From contig JAUCBJ010005383.1 in NCBI GenBank assembly GCA_032718475.1, forward strand, positions 16,300 through 80,299: DNA of 64,000 nucleotides. The letters are read 5' to 3'. Shown here piece after piece: positions 15,056 to 25,581 of this stretch; position 1 is the stretch's first letter, and every line of letters begins with the position of its first letter. The DNA comes from Nemertoderma westbladi (Eukaryota > Xenacoelomorpha > Nemertodermatida > Nemertodermatidae). The position numbers were made by a program, and so were the translations under genes. The notes beneath the pieces are model-generated. The model searched no databases. It was not told where the DNA came from and saw only the letters and a list, made by a program, of their open reading frames with translations.

Positions 15056-15631
15056 AGAAATATATGAAACTGACCAAGGAGTTTCCTATAATCATGGTGG
15101 TGGTTTGTTGCTTCCAAAATACATGATGTGAAAAATACAATAGCCGAGATATGTCTATTCGAAAGTTGCATGTTTGTTTCCTCTGTATACCATTTTATGA
15201 TATTTAATAAATGCTCCATATTCTGGAACATTTGGTTTGCATTATATGTAGCTGGGCAACTAACAACAACCTATAATAATAATACTAGTATATGGATATT
15301 CATACAAAAATGTTCTAGAACTTTATTAAATCGCCTGCAGCGGAAGCAAATATACATGCAACATTCGAATTCCCATATCTCAGCTAATTCCTAACCAAAT
15401 TCAAATGGTTTTACAAATTTGGAATGCTGCATGGCCAGCTTTCCATCACTATAATAAAGTTGAAGAATAACTGCAGTACGACTGGTGCAATATCCACGGT
15501 GGCAACTTTAACACGCTTGGAGCTAGCTAAAGAATGAAAACGAAAATAAAAATTCTAACTCATCCAGTCACACCACCCCCCCCCCCCCCCCCCCCCCATC
15601 ATAACAGTTCGTATTAACCGTATTAACCTGT

Positions 15632-15680
15632 CTGTACTATACTACTACTACGATTGGCATACTGCATTGCAGCTACATTA
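15632..15680 (-). mobile_element. Solo LINE 3'-end fragment
   Basis: Plus-strand (ACT)n is followed by a form of ATCGGCATGCTGCATTGCAG. This is the 3' terminus of the LINE family whose longer copies lie at 24128-25349, 32838-33705 and 54253-54430. Only the extreme end is present here. Confidence 0.55.
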
Positions 15681-15703
15681 TATATATTACGGTGTTCGGA
15701 CAC

Positions 15704-16671
15704 TTCCCCCCCCCGGACAGTTCCCCCACGGACAGTTCCCCCCCCCCCCCCCCCCCCCGCTCAAGTAGGACACTTCCCCCCGGACACTTCCCCCCAGACA
15801 CCCCCCCCCCCCGGACACTTCCCCCCCAGACACTCCCCCCCCCCCCCGACTGTTCTTAACTTTGCACATTCGTATTTTTCATTTTGTAAGGTAAACGGAC
15901 CGCTTGTATCCAGACAAGTTGTATCCAATTTTCCTTTCGTAGCTCAGAAAGTGATCTTTTGCATCCCGATTTTACATTTTGTATCCAAGTTTTATTTATG
16001 GGTTTTATGAATGCAATTACATCGTATTGTTTGCTAATCTTTAAACAATTAATTAGATGACCTATAAATTCCATCCCCCGAATGATATACTGTTTTTATT
16101 AACTATAGAATTATAACAATTAATTGTTTTAATTATAGGTATTATTATGTAATAGACTTCTTCAAATTGTAGCAGATGGGGATGAATATTATTGTTGCAA
16201 TCAAAATTATACCTCTCCAGGGTAAAATCGACATGCGTCGACCTGTATTCTGTGTTCAGCATTACTTATTGATATACATATTACTTGGGGGCGGCATCCC
16301 CCAAGAAAAGAAGCGGGGGTTTGGGGGCGGCAGCCCCCAAGAAAAGAAGCGGGGGTTTGGGGGCGGCAGCCCCCAAGAAAAGAAGCAGGGGTTTGGGGGC
16401 GGTAGCCCCCAACAAAAGAAAAACAAACAAAATTTGACTATAAAAATGTTTCTCTTATAATTTTGAAAAAACTTGTCTAGATACAACTTGTCCTGTAAAG
16501 ATCTTTAACTTTTGTTTATTGCTTTGATGCACCTGGGGGGGGGGGGAGTGTCCGGGGGGCAAGTGTCCGGGGGAGTGTCCGGGGGGGGAAGTGTCCTACT
16601 TGGGCGGGGGGGGGGGGGAAGTGTCCGGGGGGGGGGGGGGGGGGAACTGTCCGGGGGGGAAGTGTCCTAGA
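15704..16671. repeat. C/G-rich fold-back (inverted) repeat
   Basis: The left arm, 15704-15850, is C-runs separated by GGACACTTCC or GGACAGTTCC. The right arm, 16533-16671, is the reverse complement: G-runs separated by GGAAGTGTCC. Inside the arms, GTATCCAGACAAGTTGTATCC near 15905 also reappears inverted as GATACAACTTGTCC near 16480, so the symmetry extends beyond the simple repeats. About 680 bp of loop lies between. The G-runs could form quadruplexes. A foldback-type element is possible; no coding is seen. Confidence 0.7.
16287..16415 (+). repeat. 36-bp G-rich tandem repeat, about 3.5 copies
   Basis: The unit starts GGGGGCGGCAGCCCCCAAG and ends GCGGGGGTTT. Each unit contains a GGGGGC-GCCCCC hairpin. 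It sits in the loop of the surrounding fold-back repeat. Confidence 0.9.
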
Positions 16672-16917
16672 TCCATATATTACATATAAATTAATCATTT
16701 ATAGGAAGGGATCTAGGGGTCTTAACCTCGAATGATAAGTTTATTTTACCGAAAATAACTTATCTTTTATTGGCGCAATTGTATGACTAATCCCATCAGA
16801 TGCCTACTTTTTAACCGGGTAGTGTACAAATTTAGGAATCGCGTAATTTTTATTGAAATTAATATCTCATATCTCTCCAAACCACGTACGCGTTTCGAAC
16901 TTACTGTGTCTCTTCAG

Positions 16918-16986
16918 CGTGGTTTGGGATTCGAACCTGGGACCTGGAGGTGGAAGCCGAGACTACAACCACTAGGCCACAGGTTC
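16918..16986 (-). repeat. tRNA-like sequence (SINE head or tRNA relic)
   Basis: On the minus strand an A-box-like TGGCCTAGTGG is followed about 32 bases later by a perfect B box GGTTCGAATCC, the spacing of an internal RNA polymerase III promoter. The acceptor stem does not pair convincingly, so I call it a tRNA-derived repeat and not a functional tRNA. It lies just beyond the 3' end of the neighbouring LINE fragment. Confidence 0.5.
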
Positions 16987-17085
16987 TTGAGATATGGAGT
17001 ATTAATTTCAAAGCCAGCAGCCATTTTTATTAGCCCCTGATTTTTGATTATTGATAGTAACAATGTGTTGGCAAGCTGTAGATGC

Positions 17086-17724
17086 AGTGCCGGCTTGTCG
17101 ACAAAATTGCGCCGCCACAACTCCCTATCACCCATGACATTTGCTAGATCATCTGCATCTTCAAGGCCAGTGTCCTTTAAGATGCGTCTCAAGAAAGTCA
17201 TGGGCTGTCCACCATGCTTATTCACTCCATGAGGCTGCCAAAGTACAAGATTATGCACTGGCTGGTCCTCACGGCGAAAGCAATGTCCTGTAAAGTGGAT
17301 GCGGTTCCGTTCAAGTGCCAAGCTAGGGGAGACTAATGAAACACCTCCAATGTTGTATAGTGTCTGATTGGAGATGTGTGCATTGTACTTGACACAATGA
17401 ACCCGGCGTAGCATTCTTGTGAAAGTGCCATCCAGAGATTTGGTATCCTCTGCAGTTAGAGCCCAGCATGGACTCCCATGCCATATAAGAGTACTGGTAC
17501 TATTGCTGCCATAAATACTCGAACCTTAAGGTTCCGTTTTATTGTATCCAAATCCCAATTCTGGACAAACTATTTAACGCAGCCCATGCCTTCCCCTTAC
17601 GTATCCGAAGGTCTTCAACTGACTTTCTGATCCATGATCCCAGGTAGCAGAAGTCATCCACCTGCTCAAGCAAGCCGTCCATAGCGCTTATGCCCTTACG
17701 ATAAGACATTTCTTGAGGGCTCAA
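17086..17724 (-). mobile_element. LINE fragment, C-terminal RT region, broken
   Basis: The minus strand shows HVDDFCYLGSWIRKS-type sequence, KAWAALN, CVKYNAHISNQTLYNI, GHCFRREDQP and DLANVMGDRELWRRN, matching the longer copy at 24128-25349. The frame breaks between about 17415 and 17540. The copy lacks the usual (AGT)n tail, ending about 17086. Confidence 0.85.
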
Positions 17725-17789
17725 CTATACGTCTGTACTATACTATATGCTAAGGTCTCAGGTAGCTATTAGGACATTCATTACAGGTC

Positions 17790-18222
17790 GGATTTCATAG
17801 CCCAGGTCGGAGTAGGAGGCCAGGTCGGAGCCCAGGTCGGAGTAGGGCTGGTCGGAGTAGGGCTGGTCGGAGAAGGGCTGGTCGGAGTAGGGCTGGTCGG
17901 AGTAGGGCTGGTCGGAGTAGGGCTGGTCGGAGTAGGGCTGGTCGAAGTAGGGCTGGTCGGAGTAGGGCTGGTCGGAGTAGGGCTGGTCGGAGTAGGGCTG
18001 GTCGGAGTAGGACTGGTCGGAGTAGGGCTGGTTGGAGTAGGGCTGGTCGGAGTAGGGCTGGTCGGAGTAGGGCTGGTCGAAGTAGGGCTGGTCAGAGTAG
18101 GGCTGGTCGGAGTAGGGCTGGTCGAAGTAGGGCTGGTCGGAGTAGGGCTGGTCGGAGTAGGGCTCCGGTCTCGGGCTCCGGCTCCTACTCCGGTCGGAGT
18201 AGGGCTGGTCGGAGCCCGGCTG
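17790..18222 (+). repeat. 15-bp minisatellite
   Basis: The unit is GGTCGGAGTAGGGCT, about 26 copies, with flanking degenerate CCAGGTCGGAG units. It is unrelated in sequence to the other arrays. Confidence 0.95.
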
Positions 18223-18375
18223 GACTTTGAAACTCTATTTGAGCTTCCAAGCCAAGATGATATGCGAAATAGGCATAAAGCGTATTATATTCGTAAAGAA
18301 AAAACAGAGTAGTTGGCCATGATCAATCAAGGTCTATCATATTATATTGAGATATATTATATACTTACAGAAAAA

Positions 18376-19011
18376 TCATATTGTACTTAGAGTTATAAGA
18401 ATAATTCTAAAAATATAAAGACACTTAATAATATTAGTAGATGAATAAACATCAATCAGCTTTAGAGTTATCTCAAAGGGAAACGTAGTACATAAATCCC
18501 ATTTAAAAACATTGAAAAATTCTCTGTAACTACACAAAACCTTTTGTGTCTGATCTACAGGCTTAGGGAACACGATAATTAGAGGCAACGTGTTGCTAAC
18601 AAAATTACAGAGATGCTTCGTAATAGCCGAGGTAAAGTAATGTGGTGATCTCTCTCGACACAGTATAGAATCATTTAATACTCCTACGATATCAGCTAGG
18701 TTGACATCATGCTTATCTAATGCAGTCTCGGTTAAATCCTTTACGCGGTGTAGTATTTTGGACGGGAAGGATTGTGATTGGTTGACAGTTAATTGGTATG
18801 GTGAGATTTCACTTGGATTTGACTTTGTAGTAGAGTCGTCATTGTTTATAATGGTTTCTGATTGGTTGACAGTTAATTTGTATGGTGAGTTTTTACATCG
18901 ATTTGACTTTGTGTTTGAGGCATCTATGACCGTCTCTGAATTGTCGATAGTAAATTTGGATTGGTTTTCTTGAAGTAATTGGGATACACGGTGGATCCAG
19001 TGTTCCCATCG
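18376..19011 (-). CDS. CDAN1: Codanin-1 homologue, C-terminal exon
   Basis: An open minus-strand frame runs from an in-frame TGA at 19033 down to TGA at 18376-18378 without an internal ATG, as expected of an internal exon. Its translation includes KDLTETALDKHDVNLADIVG, LCRERSPHYFTSAITKHLCN and FVSNTLPLIIVFPKP, then FFNVFKWDL. This follows the order of the human codanin-1 C-terminal region that ends LLVADQIPILGPP. Codanin-1 binds ASF1 and CDIN1 in chromatin and histone supply. The 5' boundary is uncertain: the CGAG before 19011 gives the required phase 0 but has a weak pyrimidine tract. The stop precedes a GTAAGT at about 18368, so further exons or truncation are possible. The first half contains a repeated SPY-LTVNQS motif. 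Confidence 0.6.
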   Translation of the reverse strand, partial: RWEHWIHRVSQLLQENQSKFTIDNSETVIDASNTKSNRCKNSPYKLTVNQSETIINNDDSTTKSNPSEISPYQLTVNQSQSFPSKILHRVKDLTETALDKHDVNLADIVGVLNDSILCRERSPHYFTSAITKHLCNFVSNTLPLIIVFPKPVDQTQKVLCSYREFFNVFKWDLCTTFPFEITLKLIDVYSSTNIIKCLYIFRIILITLSTI

Positions 19012-19483
19012 CTCGGTTTTGTGATATCTCCATCAGGTCAGGCTAAAAAAGCACAAATAATATGAAAATGGAGACGGAGATAATATTTATATTGTAGAAA
19101 CAGAAGGGGGGGGGGGGGGCACTCCATGAAAAAAAGTGAATCTATGGGATAAAATCAACGCAAATAATACCTGATGACAAGCAAACTTTCGACTAGAACA
19201 TGTGCTGGAGAACTGGAGGGCCCCGATAGGCCCACACAGATAAACTAATGATAATGGATAAAATTAGGATTGGAATTGTCACTAGTTATAATTTACCAGT
19301 CGCTTTGCTCTCGCAAATACGACGGGAGAATATCTGAATTGAAGTCAACGTAAATTAATTTTGTTACATTATGTCAACGTAACAGCGTTCTGGTGAATTA
19401 CTCGTAACGCTGCAAAGTACTACTAATCAATGACATGGAAACAACTTCAATACCCGTATTCCAGAATGTATTATACCTTTAGT

Positions 19484-19753
19484 GTCGCCGTGTCCGAGTG
19501 GATACGGTGGATACGGCGGATACGGCGCCTGAACTGAATAGTGTTTGGTGGCGCAGGTTCGAATCCGACTAAAGGCTGTAGAAATTTCGCACTGTTGTGT
19601 CCCTAGGCAAGACACTTTAGACACTAGTGCCTACGCCAACCCAACGGTATAATGGGAACCTGGCTTTGCTGGGGTAATAATAATAAGAGCGCTTTGAGTG
19701 TGCCGAGCGTAGAAAAGCGCTATATCAATCCAATATTATTATTATTATTATTA
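19484..19753 (+). mobile_element. tRNA-derived SINE
   Basis: The tRNA-like head has A box TGTCCGAGTGG (19491-19501) and B box GGTTCGAATCC (19557-19567). A body follows containing CTAGGCAAGACACTT, CCAACGGTATAATGGG and AAGCGCTATATCAATCC, and then an (ATT)n tail. Bodies ending in GCGCTATAT-AATCC plus ATT repeats are common SINE families of marine invertebrates. The GGATACGGC triplication in the head is unusual. Confidence 0.85.
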
Positions 19754-20402
19754 TGTCCATTTATGTTAATGAGTGCTGCTTTATTATCCAGTTTGTAGTG
19801 ACGGGACTAGCTACTGTATGTAAATAATTGTTTAACGTGTACTGTAATCCATTATGGCGAAACGTCCAAAAATGGCGTGCCGAAAATGGCAACAGTGTTC
19901 AGTAAAACTGAACGGACACAGACGGTGACTAATTTTGCTTCAGTCGACTGTCGATTAATGATTTATCACATCCAAGCAGGAGATAAACTTCCAATAAACT
20001 TTAATTAGATTTAAATGTATAATTAATACTGTGTACCTGTTAATAAATTTCACTTATATTCGATATAGTACATGATTAACATGTATACCGACTAATACAT
20101 GAGTATTATACATGAGTATCCATAAAATCCTATCTTCACATACCGAACGCTGATAAGTTGACATAATGTAACAAAATTACATACATCATTGCTTGCAAAG
20201 GTCACTTTTCAGCGTTAAAGACCCTAGTTTATTTATATAAACCTCCCTCGCTGCGCTCGCTCGGTACATTAAACTCGGGTCATAACGCTGCAAAGTGCTA
20301 CTTTGCACACAATGATGATGTAAATCGTAACGACGTGAAGGGCTTGTACGTTAAACCTAACAAAGAAACATTTTGAAAAACATATTTTGCAATATAACTC
20401 AC

Positions 20403-20616
20403 CTCAAGCTCGGTAATTCGATCGTCCTTCGTTTTAATTCGCTTAATTTTATCCAATTCGGCTTCAACTAACGGTACCAAATGCTTCTTGATAAAATTAT
20501 TTATACGGCTGTGAGCTTGTCTCCTAGAAACATTCGTGGCAGCTGCTATAACCCTTTGACTTGTATCTTGAGGTAACATGTTATGGAGGACAGTGGCAGC
20601 TCTTTCGTCACAAAAC
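20403..20616 (-). CDS. CDAN1: Codanin-1 homologue, internal exon
   Basis: The acceptor TATTTTTGCTAG ends at 20617 and the donor CTTGAG/GTGAGT begins at 20402. One leading G completes the split AGG codon from the exon at 43730. It reads FCDERAATVLHNMLPQDTSQ, then RVIAAATNVSRRQAHSRINN and FIKKHLVPLVEAEL. Human codanin-1 has [20 protein letters not shown] followed by V-SSAENIA and NITALIRREVKAAV at the same place. The exon ends in phase 0. Confidence 0.75.
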
Positions 20617-20823
20617 CTAGCAAAAATATATTAATGATTCTAGAATAAAAAAACCATTTGACAAATAATTTGAGCAATAATCGTATATTCTATAGTAAAG
20701 TGTCTAATTATTCAAAATTAAAGCTCTCCTTAGTTTCTAAAAGGGTACCTTCTACACATTACATTATTAGCAATTTTTCAATATTATTTTTTTATACAAA
20801 AAACTTCGTTGTGTAAAAAATAT

Positions 20824-20937
20824 ATGAGGATGGCGAGAAGTTCTTTCAGAGGTGAATTTACAAATTACCCGGACGGATTATTGGGGAAACTAGAATTAAA
20901 GGAGACTTTGCAGAAACGAAATAATTACATGAAAATG
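20824..20937 (+). CDS. CFAP97D1: CFAP97D1/hemingway-type protein, first coding exon (proposed)
   Basis: The ATG at 20824 (second ATG at 20830) opens 38 codons ending in RNNYMKM before a GTGAGT donor at 20938, phase 0. This fits the phase-0 acceptor of the exon at 27892. The junction reads YMKM-LHNAAPRIDS, like the KP-VDT-PP segment that starts the CFAP97 domain. No upstream homology supports the start, so this exon is the weakest part of the model. Confidence 0.45.
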
Positions 20938-20995
20938 GTGAGTCACATTAAAGCTATTATACAATCAATGGTCGGGCACATACTACAGTACAGTA

Positions 20996-23900
20996 GTAAC
21001 TGGTGTTAATATATTACAGTAGTATGGAATAACTGGTGTGAATCTATTACAGTAGTATGGAATAACTGGTGTTAATATATTACAGTAGTATGGAATAACT
21101 GGTGTGAATCTATTACAGTAGTATGGAATAACTGGTGTTAATATATTACAGTAGTATGGAATAACTGGTGTGTATCTATTACAGTAGTATGGAATAACTG
21201 GTGTGTATCTATTACAGTAGTATGGAATAACTGGTGTGAATATATTACAGTAGTATGGAATAACTGGTGTGAATCTATTACAGTAGTATGGAATAACTGG
21301 TGTGAATATATTACAGTAGTATGGAATAACTGGTGTTAATATATTACTGTAGTATTGAATAACTGGTGTGTATCTATTACAGTAGTATGGAATAACTGGT
21401 GTGAATATATTACAGTAGTATGGAATAACTGGTGTTAATATATTACAGTAGTATGGAATAACTGGTGTGAATATATTACAGTAGTATGGAATAACTGGTG
21501 TGTATCTATTACAGTAGTATGGAATAACTGGTGTGTATCTATTACAGTAGTATGGAATAACTGGTGTGTATCTATTACAGTAGTATGGAATAACTGGTGT
21601 GAATATATTACAGTAGTATGGAATAACTGGTGTGAATATATTACAGTAGTATGGAATAACTGGTGTGTATCTATTACAGTAGTATGGAATAACTGGTGTG
21701 TATCTATTACAGTAGTATGGAATAACTGGTGTGTATCTATTACAGTAGTATGGAATAACTGGTGTGAATATATTACAGTAGTATGGAATAACTGGTGTGA
21801 ATATATTACAGTAGTATGGAATAACTGGTGTGTATCTATTACAGTAGCATGGAATAACTGATGTGTATCTATTACAGTAGTATGGAATAACTGGTGTTAA
21901 TATATTACAGTAGTATGGAATAACTGGTGTTAATATATTACAGTAGTATGGAATAACTGGTGTGAATCTATTACAGTAGTATGGAATAACTGGTGTTAAT
22001 ATATTACAGTAGTATGGAATAACTGGTGTGAATCTATTACAGTAGTATGGAATAACTGGTGTGTATCTATTACAGTAGTATGGAATAACTGGTGTGTATC
22101 TATTACAGTAGTATGGAATAACTGGTGTTAATATATTACAGTAGTATGGAATAACTGGTGTTAATATATTACAGTAGTATGGAATAACTGGTGTTAATCT
22201 ATTACAGTAGTATGGAATAACTGGTGTTAATATATTACAGTAGTATGGAATAACTGGTGTGAATCTATTACAGTAGTATGGAATAACTGGTGTGTATCTA
22301 TTACAGTAGTATGGAATAACTGGTGTGTATCTATTACAGTAGTATGGAATAACTGGTGTGTATCTATTACAGTAGTATGGAATAACTGGTGTGAATATAT
22401 TACAGTAGTATGGAATAACTGGTGTGAATATATTACAGTAGTATGGAATAACTGGTGTGTATCTATTACAGTAGCATGGAATAACTGATGTGTATCTATT
22501 ACAGTAGTATGGAATAACTGGTGTTAATATATTACAGTAGTATGGAATAACTGGTGTTAATATATTACAGTAGTATGGAATAACTGGTGTGAATCTATTA
22601 CAGTAGTATGGAATAACTGGTGTTAATATATTACAGTAGTATGGAATAACTGGTGTGAATCTATTACAGTAGTATGGAATAACTGGTGTTAATATATTAC
22701 AGTAGTATGGAATAACTGGTGTGAATCTATTACAGTAGTATGGAATAACTGGTGTTAATATATTACAGTAGTATGGAATAACTGGTGTTAATATATTACA
22801 GTAGTATGGAATAACTGGTGTTAATATATTACAGTAGTATGGAATAACTGGTGTGAATCTATTACAGTAGTATGGAATAACTGGTGTGTATCTATTACAG
22901 TAGTATGGAATAACTGGTGTTAATATATTACAGTAGTATGGAATAACTGGTGTGAATCTATTACAATAGTATGGAATAACTGGTGTTAATATATTACAGT
23001 AGTACGGAATAACTGGTGTGAATATATTACAGTAGTATGGAATAACTGGTGTGAATCTATTACAGTAGTATGGAATAACTGGTGTGGATCTATTACAGTA
23101 GTATGGAATAACTGGTGTGTAACTATTACAGTAGTATGGAATAACTGATGTGAATCTATTACAGTAGTATGGAATAACTGGTGTTAATATATTACAGTAG
23201 TATGGAATAACTGGTGTTAATATATTACAGTAGTATGGAATAACTGGTGTGAATATATTACAGTAGTATGGAATAACTGGTGTGAATCTATTACAGTAGT
23301 ATGGAATAACTGGTGTGGATCTATTACAGTAGTATGGAATAACTGGTGTTAAAATATTACAGTAGTATGGAATAACTGGTGTGAATCTATTACAGTAGTA
23401 TGGAATAACTGGTGTGTATCTATTACAGTAGTATGGAATAACTGGTATGTATCTATTACAGTAGTATGGAATAACTGATGTGAATATATTACAGTAGTAT
23501 GGAATAACTGATGTGAATCTATTAAAGTAGTATGGAATAACTGGTGTTAATATATTACAGTAGTATGGAATAACTGGTGTGAATCTATTACAGTAGTATG
23601 GAATAACTGGTGTTAATATATTACAGTAGTATGGAATAACTGGTGTGAATATATTACAGTAGTATGGAATAACTGGTGTGAATCTATTACAGTAGTATGG
23701 AATAACTGGTGTGGAACTATTACAGTAGTATGGAATAACTGGTGTGTAACTATTACAGTAGTATGGAATAACTGATGTGAATCTATTACAGTAGTATGGA
23801 ATAACTGGTGTTAATATATTACAGTAGTATGGAATAACTGGTGTTAATATATTACAGTAGTATGGAATAACTGGTGTGAATATATTACAGCAGTATGGAA

Positions 23901-24032
23901 TAACTGGTGTGAATCTATTACAGTAGTATGGAATAACTGGTGTGGATCTATTACAGTAGTATGGAATAACTGGTGTGTAACTATTACAGTAGTATGGAAT
24001 AACTGGTGTGTATCTATTACAGTAGTATGGAA
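20996..24032. repeat. 33-bp minisatellite, about 92 units
   Basis: The unit begins GGAATAACTGGTGTGAAT and ends TTACAGTAGTAT. Variants are GTGTGAAT, GTGTGTAT and GTGTTAAT, with CTATT or TATATT. A distinctive pair (GTAGCATGG then CTGATGTG) occurs near 21844 and again near 22473, 19 units apart. A second marked stretch near 23116 recurs near 23742, also 19 units. The array starts about 55 bp after the donor of the proposed first CFAP97D1-like exon. The long antisense ORF is an effect of the unit length (11 codons). Confidence 0.97.
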
Positions 24033-24127
24033 TAATTCTTGGACATTTGGTACGGGACGTAATGTTAGCGAGAAACAGAGAATAATTTGTGCAGCGTATA
24101 ACGGCAGCTGTAAGTCTTATAATCGGA

Positions 24128-25349
24128 CTACTACTATGATCGGCATGCTGCATTGCAGCTGCATTTTTAAGAATGCTGTGCCGGCTTGTCGACAAAATTG
24201 CGCCGCCACAACTCCCTATCACCCATGACATTTGCTAGATCATCCGCATATTCAAGGCCAGTGTCCTTTAAGATGCGTCTCAAGAAAGTCATGGGCTGTC
24301 CACCATGCTTATTCACTCCATGAGGCTGCCAAAGTACAAGATTATGCAATGGCTGGTCATCACGGCGAAAGCAATGTCCTGCAAAGCGGAGGCGATTTTG
24401 TTCTAGTGTCAAGCTTGGGGGAACCAATGAGACACCTTCAATGTTATATAGTGTCTGGTTGGAGATGTGTGCATTGTACTTGACACAATGAACCCGGCGT
24501 AGCATTCTTATGAATGTACCATCCAGAGATTTGGTGTCCTGAGCAGTTAGAGCCCAGCATGGACTCCCATAGAGGAGTACTGGAACTACTGCTGCTCTAA
24601 ATAATCGGACCTTAAGTTTCCGATTAATTCTCGGTGACTTCCAAATCCTGGAAAGCCTATTCAAGGCTGCCCATGCCTTTCCCTTACGTATTCGAAGGTC
24701 CTCACCTGACTTCCGGATCCATGATCCCAGGTAACAGAAGTCGTCCACATGCTCAAGCATACCATCCTTTGAGCTTATGCTCATCCGATCAGAGACTTGT
24801 GGAGGACTTTCAAAGTTAACTGTCAAATTTGTGGTCTTTCTGGAGTTAATAAAAAGAACAACACTAGAAGCAGCATGTTCTAATGAGCTGAGGAGCCGTT
24901 GGGCTCCCTCTAGTGATTCTGAGAGTACTCCTAAGTCATCAGCAAAGTCTAGATCAGTTAGGTACTTGGCAGGATTTCCTCGACTTCTGGAGCCAGTAGG
25001 TGGAGTTATCATCACCCCATCATCATTATGATGATCTAAGGACATGCGTAGAACATAGTCAACCACAATTATGAACAAGAATGGTGCAAGTGTGTCTCCC
25101 TGGAGGACGCCCCATAACACTTCAAATGGTTCTGTGTCACCGTCAACAGTAGACACAAATGTTGTCGAACCATCGTATACTGATCTGATTGCTGCAATAA
25201 TTTCATCAGGAATCCCATATAATGAAAGTATGCTGAACATACGTGAGCGAGAGACTGAATCAAAGGCCTTGAAGAAGTCAACAAAAATAACAGCCAGATG
25301 CCTGTCTTTCTTTTTTGATAACTCTTCAATTATCCTTCTAAGTGCCAAA
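24128..25349 (-). mobile_element. 5'-truncated LINE with target-site duplication
   Basis: The body is flanked by 22-bp direct repeats at 24106-24127 and 25350-25371. Each starts AGCTGTAAGTCT and ends ATAATCGGA, with one mismatch between. Read on the minus strand, the 5' end is truncated within the RT and the 3' end is GCATGCCGATCATAGTAGTAG, an (AGT)n tail. The one-mismatch duplication and intact frame suggest a fairly recent insertion into the second-strand intron of CDAN1 and the first intron of the nested gene. Confidence 0.9.
24167..25349 (-). CDS. Non-LTR retrotransposon reverse transcriptase, N-truncated
   Basis: The frame is open through the element and stops at 24167; the track upstream of 25349 is target DNA. 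Visible RT motifs in order: AVIFVDFFKAFDSV (block A), GVLQGDTLAPFLF (block B), LDFADDL (catalytic DD block C), then HVDDFCYLGSWI and a C-terminal domain with RMLRRVHCVKYN, RFAGHCFRRDDQP and MGDRELWRRNF. The RW/RFAGH-R segment is typical of several LINE clades such as RTE or CR1-like. I do not assign a clade. The endonuclease is lost with the 5' truncation. Confidence 0.9.
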
Positions 25350-25581
25350 AGCTGTAAGTCTAATAATCGGAGCAAATTGCGCAAAATGAACGCCAACTGT
25401 GTGTTTAATAGGGTGTAAAACTGAATTTAAATTAAAGCATTTAGGGGAAGGAGCAGGTTACAGTGTAGGAGTTTCCAACCAAAGCAATAAAGAAAATGTT
25501 ATGCAATACACTACCAAATTGCGCTGAAGATCACTTTTTCAATCGCAATTAATGTGCGCCACTGTGTGAAAATCATATGGT

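Noticed and set aside
16516-16698. Proline-rich ORF on the minus strand (and one at 15654-16010)
   Set aside because: Produced by the C/G homopolymer blocks; no other coding sign.
16918-16986. Functional tRNA gene
   Set aside because: A and B boxes are good, but the acceptor stem does not pair and it adjoins a LINE end, so a SINE or tRNA relic is more likely.
20983-24231. 1082-codon minus-strand ORF with VIPYYCNRYTP repeats
   Set aside because: The 33-bp unit is 11 codons and stop-free in this frame. The ORF starts in target-site and LINE sequence, so it is an artefact of repeat length.
25071-25418. Plus-strand ORFs overlapping the LINE
   Set aside because: Shadows of the minus-strand reverse transcriptase frame.
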